Positions 57,301 through 64,000 of a DNA stretch of 64,000 bases are shown piece by piece. The notes under the pieces were generated by a model. It saw only the letters and a program-made list of their open reading frames with translations. It had not been told where the DNA came from and did no database searches. The DNA lies in contig NZ_CM001403.1 of the NCBI RefSeq assembly GCF_000166195.2, positions 124,001 to 188,000 on the forward strand, in the 5' to 3' direction. How positions within the stretch are numbered: position 1 is the first letter of the stretch; each line of letters begins with the position of its first letter. The translations under genes and the position numbers were made by a program. The stretch comes from Mucilaginibacter paludis DSM 18603 (GTDB taxonomy: Bacteria > Bacteroidota > Bacteroidia > Sphingobacteriales > Sphingobacteriaceae).

Positions 57301-57895
57301 AGCCGGGGTTGGTATACATGCCATTAAATACAAATTCAGTTCCGACTATGGCTGCGTCGACTCTGTTACCCGGCAAATTACAGTTGTTGCCGAACCTGTA
57401 ATAAATGCCGGAAACGATACCACCATTATGCTGGGAGACCAAATCACATTAAGAGCCAAGGCTAACAGCTCCAATTTAACCTATAAATGGGTACCAGCAA
57501 CAGGTTTAAACCATGATGATATTGCTAACCCAATTGCCTCGCCTGGCAAAAGTATTACTTACACAGTTACCGCATCAAACGGCACATGCCAGGCCGTTGA
57601 CGATATTTATATTACCGTTATCCCCCCCTTGATTATACCGAATACTTTTACGCCGAACGGCGATGGGATTAATGATGTTTGGGATATCCAGAATTTAAAT
57701 TTTTATTACCCCAAAGCCACTGTAGATATTTACTCTAAATATGGCCGCAAGGTTTTTACCTCAGTAGGATATGGTATTCCCTGGGATGGAAAATATAAAG
57801 GCCAGCCGATGCCTTCAGATACTTATTATTATATCATTAATCTAAACTACAACGACCAGAAAAGATTGGCCAGTTGGCTACAATTGATCAGGTAA
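54308..57895 (+). CDS. PKD-repeat cell-surface protein with IgGFc-binding-like N-terminus and CHU_C sorting domain
   Basis: About 1195 aa from ATG at 54308-54310; this start puts a signal peptide at YLLLSALYFLTGSQARAQ, whereas the frame's first start is 18 codons upstream. The N-terminal 450 residues (GTEFWSVFPTHE, then VVYTHIFAGRRSAASLILPG) resemble the IgGFc-binding N-terminal domain found in Bacteroidota adhesins. At least three PKD domains follow (FWDFGDGKTSALQNPVHIYA, KWNFGDGDS, YLWNFGDPNANDQNP), then an Ig-like module. The C-terminus is the type B sorting domain (IPNTFTPNGDGINDVWDIQN, SKYGRKVF, SDTYYYIINLNY). It is exported by the type IX system and probably acts as an adhesin. Confidence 0.9.
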   Translation: MSILQNNRLRIQCRYYAAKCLRTYLLLSALYFLTGSQARAQNISNAGTEFWSVFPTHEADNGLLANLSVFITSSQASSGTVMAGSFSKSFSVAANSVIEIQVPRSNAYINDYEGNQVLSNRAIHILVDTGKPKIVVYTHIFAGRRSAASLILPGEALGQQYFSMNYTQDDAGQNYITIIATEANTKVHLKKGNTELVPGGVTLNKVNDVYEYLSTDDLTGVSVTADTAASGCNSFAVFSGSSGVRIGTSLCTPQSIDPLFQQCYPVTSWGKNYGFVPFSMKSPAVSDSVRTAGQYVRVLAKSNGTIVSINGQAVDTLNKGEYYTTKQPLKVASYITGSQPISVAQYALTQSCSSPSNGTSGYSDPDMVILNPIEYNINHITVYSSTKENITEQYINILIKTSAVASFRINNTAPIALFKPMGTLPGYSYGQLSLNSYSTNTFNLNANEGFNAVAYGFGNVESYSYSAGTNLAANESITAVLSGSNIAVDSTCIKDDYFFKLTLPYQPPQISWQMDENENPTIQNNPVGTLMNSQGISYYEYTFPKTAAYQVAGRHKIKILAQYPTTIGGCSKGQQVINYTFTVIPVPAVNFTAKPEKCHNIIDFTDQTSSNTVNNIASRFWDFGDGKTSALQNPVHIYADSGIYIVKLTTAFTTGCQDYKLDTLHIKQKTFPGFFFSNPDCVNNAVTFTDTSKTIDFIIATRKWNFGDGDSLLVNNNTPFQHVFKKAGTYQVKLTLINTEGCLSQQYEKPIVIYDNPVPDFKLPAVCLTDQLAQFNDVTTIPDSTEKSFTYLWNFGDPNANDQNPNTSTLKNPVHRYIGASAYTVTLTVTTAQGCTTTISKQFIVNGANPVADFKIMNNKLCANEPAIVQNNSSVDFGSITKLEWHFDNSNHPDSIETDNYPTPGQLFSHQYPVFHSPASKSYVIKLLAYSGTQCVRDTSQIITVMAVPQVTLDSLSKVCISGSPIKITRGHEISGITGTGAYYGDGISTDGTFAPSKAGVGIHAIKYKFSSDYGCVDSVTRQITVVAEPVINAGNDTTIMLGDQITLRAKANSSNLTYKWVPATGLNHDDIANPIASPGKSITYTVTASNGTCQAVDDIYITVIPPLIIPNTFTPNGDGINDVWDIQNLNFYYPKATVDIYSKYGRKVFTSVGYGIPWDGKYKGQPMPSDTYYYIINLNYNDQKRLASWLQLIR

Positions 57896-58604
57896 GTTGA
57901 GTTGATCAAATAGCAAGCGATATCAAAATGCAAAATTTATAAAAGGGTATTTTTAAAAGTTGTAAATAATTCGTAAAACCAACATCAACCTACAATCCGG
58001 GCATATCGAAGATTATAACTAAAAGTATTATTTGATTTCAAAGGCACGTCGACCCCGGATTGGACTCATCTACAAATCGCTTACACAACGCCCAACCCAC
58101 CGAACACATAGACTGAATAACGCTCGGTGCCTTCCCGGAATTTCTCTCATTTAATTGCAATAACAGAGCCACAAAAACAATTTACAAAGTTCATTTTTGC
58201 TACCCACCAATATTAATAATCATTTCAGATTTCCCGCATCCCCCGTAACTAATAAACAAATGTTTTATAAATCCATCAATTAATGTGCTGCAAAACGGAG
58301 CGCTGCCGATAGTTTTGCTTCGTCAATATCCAATACGATTTGGCAAACCAATAAAACCATCAGTAACCTAATTATTCGCCTGTAATTAAAACAGACTTGA
58401 TCATTTCATCAGGAGTGGTTTGTAACGCAATTGATTGTATAAGATCATTTCAATCTTATCATTACCCTAAAGTAAAAAGGAGGTCTTCTATATGAAAGTT
58501 TAATTTACTTCTGTAAGCCTGGAAACATACCATTATTAATACTTCTGCTATCCGGCTTGCCCCAAAATCGTATCATACCATATTATCATCTAAACCTAAG
58601 TTAA
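57896..58604. other. Intergenic region upstream of susC
   Basis: About 710 bp of AT-rich DNA that should contain the susC promoter. A strong ribosome-binding site AAGGAGG (58477-58483) precedes a three-codon frame, ATG AAA GTT TAA (58492-58503), which may be chance. No sigma or anti-sigma factor gene and no clear -33/-7 promoter is visible. Confidence 0.5.
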
Positions 58605-61600
58605 ATGAAATCTAAAACTATAAAAAGTAACTTAAACAGGCGAAACATTGTGCTCATTACACTTTTTGTTTCACTAATCAATTTACCAACTTACGCTGCT
58701 GATATAGTGGCCTGGCGGGCTAAAACCGAGGTCGGCAAGCTCGTTGCTGCTATAAAAATTACAGGGATTGTTACCGATGAACAAAATCAACCGATGCCGG
58801 GCGTTATCGTCAAAGTACAAGGTACCGAGATCTCTGCCGTTACTAACGCCAATGGCAAATACACCATTAATGTACCTCAGGCTAATTCTATGCTTGTATT
58901 TTCTTTCATTGGGTATGCTACCGAGCAAGTGCCTGTTGGCAACAGAACTCAACTTGATGTCAGGCTGAAGCCTTCCGCAAAAGAATTAAATGAAATAGTT
59001 GTGGTAGGCTATGGAACGCAAAAGAAAGTCGATCTGACTTCATCCATCTCAACAGTAGACACCAAAGAACTAACCAAAGTGCCTGGTGGTTTCCAGGCGG
59101 CGCTCCAAACTACTGTTCCGGGTGTACAAATAACCAATGGCACCATCAGGATCCGTGGGGTTGGCTCGATCAACAGTACCGATCCGCTTTATGTTGTTGA
59201 TGGAATGATTGGCGGCGCCATCCCCGACGATAACAATATAGCCAGTATCCAGGTATTGAAAGATGCAGCTTCTGCTGCTATCTATGGGTCTCGTGGTGCT
59301 AATGGCGTTATTCTCATCACAACTAAAAGAGGTACAGAGGGGGGCGTAAAGGTAGATTATTACGGCTATGCGGGGCTTAAAAACTTAACACATAACATTC
59401 CTCTGCTTAACGGACAGCAACTGGCCGAGTTGATTAACGAGGAAATGTATAATCAAAACCCGGCCAGAACAGATTATTTACCTGCACTATCCAATCCACC
59501 GGCTATAGGTAAGGGATACAACATGATGGATGCATTACTTCGTACCGGAAAGTACCAGAAGCATAACCTTTCACTCAGCGGTGGTACAAAAGACGCCAAC
59601 TTCCGGCTGAACGGGATTTATGGTACCGATGCCCCTGTGGTTATCCGCGATCAATCAAAAAATTACGGCTTACAGTTCATCTCTGATTTAACGAAAGGCA
59701 AACTAAAGGTTGGCGAAACGATGACGCTCGGCTATAATTCCAGGGACTGGAGTGATAAAAATGTGATTGACGCCCAGCGTTGGTCGGCTACGTTGCCGCT
59801 ATATGACCCTACGAGCTCCACCGGCTTTGGTGGAGCCGGAAATGGAACGGATGGCGCAAGCCCTTTAGCCAACGCTTACCTGAACCAAAACAATAACGAC
59901 AATCTCTTCGCGAACGGCAATATCTGGGGTTCTTATGAATTTATTCCCGGATTACGTTATAAGCTAAATGTTGGTATTGACCTTAACAGGTCGCGCACGC
60001 AAGGTTATATTTCCGATTATTCCGTTGGGCAATATCAAAACCATAGTCCGGATGAGTTAAATATATCCTCCAGCGAAAATAACAGGTGGTTAATTGAGCA
60101 TACTTTAAGCTATGATAAAGCTTTCGGCAAGCATAATATCAGCGCTGTTGCCGGGGTAACCTCTGAAGAGTCGCGATATAAGGCTGTGAATGCAGGTGCC
60201 CGTGCGTTGCCCAGTTCGGATGTACTTATACTTGGCTTAACAACCCAGGCAGATTCAAAAATAGTGGGTTCGGCCATTGGTCAAACAGCGATGTATTCTA
60301 TGCTTGGCCGTGTCAATTATAACTACGATAGCAAATACCTTTTAACCGTCAATTTCCGGCGAGACGGTTCGGCCAACTTCAGCCAATCCTATCGTTACGG
60401 TAACTTCCCATCGGTTTCTGCCGGATGGCGCGTTAGCCAGGAAAAGTTTATGAAAAATATGCCCTTTATAAGCGACCTAAAGCTAAGGGGAAGCTACGGT
60501 GTTTTAGGAAACTCTGACATTGCACAATATCAGTATCAAAAAACCGTAAGTTTCGACCATGTGTGGTATTATTTCAATGATACCAAGGTAACGGGCGCAC
60601 TGCCCCTAACACCTTCTAATCCCAATGTAAAATGGGAAAGCCAATATTCCACCGATTTGGGTTTAGATTTAGGCTTGCTTAATAACTCTTTGTCGTTAAC
60701 GGTTGATTATTATAACAAAAAAACAGAGGATATGCTGGTAAACGTGCCCATATCTTATACTGCTGGTTATATTGACAATTTTCCGGTTTTAAATTCTGGC
60801 AGCATCCGTAACCGCGGTGTTGATGTGCTACTGGCTTACAAGAACGCTATCGGAAAATTTAATTATGCAGTTTCCGGTAATATATCCTTTGTACAGAATA
60901 AAGTATTAAGCTTGGGTAATAATAACGAGATTTTATGGGGCGGCATTTCTCCCAGTGGCGCCAATGTATCCAGAACTGCCGTTGGCCATTCAATCGGCGA
61001 ATTCTGGGGCTTTGAAACCGACGGCCTTTATAAAACGCAAGCACAGCTTGATGCCGACAAAAAGTTTGCTCCAAGTGCAGCCCTGGGGGATGTAAAATTC
61101 AAAGACATTAATCACGACGGTGTACTGAATGATCAGGATAAAGGTTTTATCGGGAGCCCGATACCTAACTTCAGCTATGGTTTTACCTTCAATGCTAATT
61201 ACACAGCGCCGTTTGGTATACTCGATCTATCCATGAACTGGCAGGGCGTTCAAGGCAATAAAATTTACAATAACAGCAAATATTGGGGCGAAGGAATGTA
61301 TCACTATTACAACGATTTTGCTTCTACTTTAGACAGATACCGCGCTCAAGACCTCACCTTTACCAACCCCGTATCCGGTGTAACAACTTTTTATCCTAAA
61401 AACACAGATACCAACATCCCGAGGGCTGTGTTAGGAGACCCTAACCAGAACCTGAGAGCTTCAGACAGGTTTATCGAAGATGGTTCGTATTTGCGCCTCA
61501 AGGTGTTAACTATTGGCTATACATTGCCAAGCTCGTTTAGCAATAAATTAAATATAAACCACTTGCGTTTTTATGTCGGTGGCAAAAACGTGCTTACGTT

Positions 61601-61745
61601 CACCAAATACTCAGGTTTTGATCCCGAGGTGGGATCTGGTGATAGCCGGTACAACCTCAGTCGTGGTATTGATGCACAGGCACCCTGGGGTTTAACATTT
61701 CCTAACACGCGTGAGATTTTTATAGGGACACAAATTACGTTTTAA
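58605..61745 (+). CDS. SusC/RagA-family TonB-dependent outer-membrane transporter
   Basis: A 1046-aa protein with a signal peptide to about residue 31 (IVLITLFVSLINLPTYAADI). A carboxypeptidase-regulatory-like domain (ITGIVTDEQNQPMPGVIVKV, about 52-120) is followed by the SusC signature NEIVVVGYGTQKKVDLTSSI (about 128-147) and the plug domain (IRIRGVGSINSTDPLYVVDG, then AAIYGSRGANGVILITTKRG). The rest is a 22-strand-type barrel ending in GTQITF with terminal Phe. With the SusD-like gene 18 bp downstream it imports oligosaccharides or other ligands across the outer membrane. The length is normal for the family; the specific ligand cannot be inferred. Confidence 0.95.
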   Translation: MKSKTIKSNLNRRNIVLITLFVSLINLPTYAADIVAWRAKTEVGKLVAAIKITGIVTDEQNQPMPGVIVKVQGTEISAVTNANGKYTINVPQANSMLVFSFIGYATEQVPVGNRTQLDVRLKPSAKELNEIVVVGYGTQKKVDLTSSISTVDTKELTKVPGGFQAALQTTVPGVQITNGTIRIRGVGSINSTDPLYVVDGMIGGAIPDDNNIASIQVLKDAASAAIYGSRGANGVILITTKRGTEGGVKVDYYGYAGLKNLTHNIPLLNGQQLAELINEEMYNQNPARTDYLPALSNPPAIGKGYNMMDALLRTGKYQKHNLSLSGGTKDANFRLNGIYGTDAPVVIRDQSKNYGLQFISDLTKGKLKVGETMTLGYNSRDWSDKNVIDAQRWSATLPLYDPTSSTGFGGAGNGTDGASPLANAYLNQNNNDNLFANGNIWGSYEFIPGLRYKLNVGIDLNRSRTQGYISDYSVGQYQNHSPDELNISSSENNRWLIEHTLSYDKAFGKHNISAVAGVTSEESRYKAVNAGARALPSSDVLILGLTTQADSKIVGSAIGQTAMYSMLGRVNYNYDSKYLLTVNFRRDGSANFSQSYRYGNFPSVSAGWRVSQEKFMKNMPFISDLKLRGSYGVLGNSDIAQYQYQKTVSFDHVWYYFNDTKVTGALPLTPSNPNVKWESQYSTDLGLDLGLLNNSLSLTVDYYNKKTEDMLVNVPISYTAGYIDNFPVLNSGSIRNRGVDVLLAYKNAIGKFNYAVSGNISFVQNKVLSLGNNNEILWGGISPSGANVSRTAVGHSIGEFWGFETDGLYKTQAQLDADKKFAPSAALGDVKFKDINHDGVLNDQDKGFIGSPIPNFSYGFTFNANYTAPFGILDLSMNWQGVQGNKIYNNSKYWGEGMYHYYNDFASTLDRYRAQDLTFTNPVSGVTTFYPKNTDTNIPRAVLGDPNQNLRASDRFIEDGSYLRLKVLTIGYTLPSSFSNKLNINHLRFYVGGKNVLTFTKYSGFDPEVGSGDSRYNLSRGIDAQAPWGLTFPNTREIFIGTQITF

Positions 61746-61763
61746 TTAGCAAATCGATTGTTT

Positions 61764-63371
61764 ATGAAAAATATATTACGCACCGGGATTCGCTTCGTGA
61801 TCCTGATAACTGCACTCTCATCCTGCAAACCGAATTTAGACCTGGTTAATCCGCAGGAATTGTCAACAGACACTTATTACAAAACGGCCGACCAACTGGA
61901 AGGCGCTATCATACCAGCCTATCAAGCTTTAATTGGCCGTGTACAAGGCGGCTATGCCAGGTCGTTTTATTATGAATTACTGGCCCCGGGCGACGATTAT
62001 AACCACACATTTAAATGGGAGCCTATGTACCAGGATACTTATAATACCCCAGCCAGTGATGGCATGGCCGCGTCCTCGTGGAAGGATATGTGGAATGGTG
62101 TTTTTTCAGCTAACCTGGCGATTGACAGGATCAGCAATTTCACAGGATCAATTGACGCTACCCGGAAAAACAGGATGCTGGGCGAAGCCTACTTCTTACG
62201 TGGACTGTTTTATATGCATCTGGAGGAATTGTATGGCGAAACGGTACCCTTGATTGTTAAACCCGTAACATCAGACAAAGATTATTATCCTACAAACGCG
62301 CAGAAAGGCCAGGTTTATGCGCAAATTATCAGTGATTTTCAAAAGGCATCCGACTTATTGCCAGTACGAAGTCAATTGTATACCACCGCGGCTTACATAG
62401 GCAGGGCTACAAAGGGTGCTGCACAAGCTTATTTGGCCAAAGCATATCTTTACCGACCTATATTAGAACTCGGGCAGCCGGCTAATTTTACCGGAGCAGA
62501 GGCGGCTTTAAAGAGCGTTATCGACAGCAAGGAGTATGATTTAGTTCCTTACTTTAAGGATAACTTTTCTGATAAAACAGAAAATAATGCCGAATCGATA
62601 TTTGAAATACAGATGCATAATGGACCAGGATGGCTGGGAGATGACATGTCGGACTCATGGCGCTGGCAGGAAATAGGCATGTTTGATGGTACCGGCGGTG
62701 CCTGGTGGAACCTTGCACCTAACAAAAAAACATACGACGAATTTGAACCTGGCGACCCGCGTAAATATATGACCCTTTGGTGCGATAACGGCGCAAAATA
62801 TACTCAGGTAGATGGCACGGTAACAGATTATAACTATTGGATGAGCAAGCTTGCTACCAACAAAAATTTGTATGGTACGCGCAAATACTGCCCGGATGTT
62901 CAGCTGGCTGATTTTGATGACGGCATTAACGACCGTTTAATACGTTATGCTGATGTTTACCTGATGTATGCCGAATGTTTGAATGAAAAGGGAGATGTTA
63001 CCGGCGCTAAAACCTATATCAATAAAGTGAGGGCCAGAGCCAACAACGTAGTTCCTACGGAGCAGCCTCAGCTTTGGTACCAGCACTCGCCTGGTACAAT
63101 TCCGGATGTGGATGCTTTGTTGGCGCAAGACATAACCATTAATGGCATCCGTTTAAATACCATTAAAAACATTATTGCCCATGAGCGTTATGTAGAGTTT
63201 GCGGGCGAATACGTTCGTTACTTTGACCTGCTGCGTTGGGGTATGGCAGACGCCAAATGGCTGGATCCGCTGAAAAGTATCGGCTGGACTACCCGTGCCA
63301 TGTATTATCCATTTCCTCAGAGCGAGCTGGATAATAATAAAAACCTGAAGGGCAACGCTATGAATAACTAA
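61764..63371 (+). CDS. SusD/RagB-family surface lipoprotein
   Basis: 535 aa from ATG at 61764-61766; the frame opens two codons earlier at a TTG, which is unlikely. The signal sequence MKNILRTGIRFVILITALSS ends in a lipobox Cys at residue 21. SusD features: NPQELSTDTYYKTADQLEGA, the TPR-like RMLGEAYFLRGLFYMHLEEL with YGETVPL, and the C-terminal HERYVEFAGEYVRYFDLLRW. It forms the lid over the SusC barrel and binds the ligand. A terminator hairpin 60 bp downstream closes the pair. Confidence 0.95.
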   Translation: MKNILRTGIRFVILITALSSCKPNLDLVNPQELSTDTYYKTADQLEGAIIPAYQALIGRVQGGYARSFYYELLAPGDDYNHTFKWEPMYQDTYNTPASDGMAASSWKDMWNGVFSANLAIDRISNFTGSIDATRKNRMLGEAYFLRGLFYMHLEELYGETVPLIVKPVTSDKDYYPTNAQKGQVYAQIISDFQKASDLLPVRSQLYTTAAYIGRATKGAAQAYLAKAYLYRPILELGQPANFTGAEAALKSVIDSKEYDLVPYFKDNFSDKTENNAESIFEIQMHNGPGWLGDDMSDSWRWQEIGMFDGTGGAWWNLAPNKKTYDEFEPGDPRKYMTLWCDNGAKYTQVDGTVTDYNYWMSKLATNKNLYGTRKYCPDVQLADFDDGINDRLIRYADVYLMYAECLNEKGDVTGAKTYINKVRARANNVVPTEQPQLWYQHSPGTIPDVDALLAQDITINGIRLNTIKNIIAHERYVEFAGEYVRYFDLLRWGMADAKWLDPLKSIGWTTRAMYYPFPQSELDNNKNLKGNAMNN

Positions 63372-63431
63372 ATAATGAGGGGTACGCAATTTAATATACC
63401 CTGCAAACTTTTGCTTACCTGCATAGTTTAA

Positions 63432-63474
63432 AAACAACCGAGCCGCTCTGTATTTCAGAGCGGCTCGGTTGTTT
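63432..63474. terminator. Bidirectional intrinsic terminator
   Basis: AAACAACCGAGCCGCTCTG (63432-63450) and CAGAGCGGCTCGGTTGTTT (63456-63474) form a perfect 19-bp stem with a TATTT loop. It lies between convergent susD and the GH3 gene and probably ends both transcripts. Confidence 0.9.
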
Positions 63475-63624
63475 AGGAGGCGTTTAATCTATATAGCTCT
63501 GGCGTTGATAACGATCAAATTGAATGAAAAGGCAATTTAAATATGCAAACCGCCTTGTAATAACAATAAATCGAATTAAGCAATGACATTCATATCGCTT
63601 AGAGCAATATTTCACTATCCTATT

Positions 63625-64000
63625 TTACAACATTGTAACAGTTTGCTTTACGATGTTACCTGACGTCACGTTATGCTCGTCGGGCTGGGAGCCGCCTGCA
63701 CTAATTGTTATTTTACCCTTGATTGGTACCAAGCCTCCATTTGAACTGGTTACGGCCAAATCGTCTGGCGAAAGGATGAAATTTAACGTGCGCCGTTCGC
63801 CAGCTTTAAGATAGACACGGGCAAAGCCTTTCAACGCTTTCAGCGGCACTTTAATCCGCTGGCTATGGTGTTTCATGTAGATTTGAACCACTTCATCGCC
63901 AGCTATTTGCCCGCTATTGGTAACCGTTACACTTAAATGTATTGCTTTGCCTGATTTAACCGTTGCAGGTACAATCAGCTTGTCATATTTAAATTGGGTA
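63625..64000 (-). CDS. Glycoside hydrolase family 3 beta-glucosidase, C-terminal Fn3-like domain (5' part outside window)
   Basis: The minus-strand frame is open from the right edge to the stop at 63625-63627, and about 124 codons are visible. The sequence FKYDKLIVPATVKSGKAIHL, then SVTVTNSGQIAGDEVVQIYM, and LKALKGFARVYLKAGE, is the Fn3-like C-terminal domain of GH3 enzymes (the GDEVVQIY signature). The catalytic domains lie beyond the window. A GH3 gene beside SusC/SusD suggests a polysaccharide utilization locus, although it is transcribed convergently. Confidence 0.88.
   Translation of the reverse strand, partial: TQFKYDKLIVPATVKSGKAIHLSVTVTNSGQIAGDEVVQIYMKHHSQRIKVPLKALKGFARVYLKAGERRTLNFILSPDDLAVTSSNGGLVPIKGKITISAGGSQPDEHNVTSGNIVKQTVTML

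Overview
The window is Bacteroidota DNA, most likely from a Sphingobacteriaceae-type soil or plant bacterium such as Mucilaginibacter or Pedobacter. The genus is an inference from gene content: a SusC/SusD pair, type B gliding-motility (CHU_C) sorting domains, DUF6443-type RHS proteins, and a MobA/MobB/MobC transfer module with ParA of the Bacteroides type.

Region 1 (1-5543) is the 5' part of a very large secreted protein on the minus strand. It has a metzincin-like HExxH site, Ig/PKD-like repeats and a beta-helix-like region, and it runs off the left edge. Region 2 (about 5.6-14.8 kb) is the right part of an integrative mobilizable element. It carries a XRE regulator, coupling protein, relaxase, relaxosome protein, an oriT-like hairpin, a small putative DNA-binding protein, ParA with a parS-like repeat cluster, an iteron-like array beside a RepA-like ATPase, an HTH protein and a tyrosine integrase. 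It ends at a 3' fragment of a tRNA-Ala(GGC) gene, which is the right attachment site. No intact tRNA-Ala is visible to the left, so the left end lies outside the window and region 1 may be cargo.

Region 3 (14.9-17.5 kb) is decayed chromosome: two hypothetical genes, a multiply frameshifted FAD oxidoreductase remnant and a secreted coiled-coil protein. Region 4 (17.7-31.5 kb) looks like an archive of RHS toxin/immunity cassettes: N-terminally truncated RHS genes, an orphan toxin tip, several immunity-like genes, two small secreted proteins and gene remnants. A repeated intergenic unit of up to about 220 bp (called U here, eight copies) and a MITE-like family with 26-bp terminal inverted repeats punctuate it.

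Region 5 (31.5-53.3 kb) is a tightly packed seven-gene minus-strand operon. In transcription order it encodes a 969-aa barrel-like envelope protein, a 361-aa exported beta-rich protein, a lipoprotein, a 2373-aa RHS-related surface protein, a 262-aa exported protein, a 2928-aa DUF6443/RHS protein with a GIY-YIG-like nuclease tip, and its presumed immunity protein. I read region 5 as the expressed locus and region 4 as a reservoir of alternative tips; that is an inference. The predicted tips belong to different nuclease classes: GIY-YIG-like, PD-(D/E)XK-like, and two that look HNH/His-Me-finger-like.

Region 6 (54.3-64 kb) holds a PKD-rich T9SS-type surface protein, a SusC/SusD pair and the 3' end of a convergent GH3 beta-glucosidase, which suggests a polysaccharide utilization locus.
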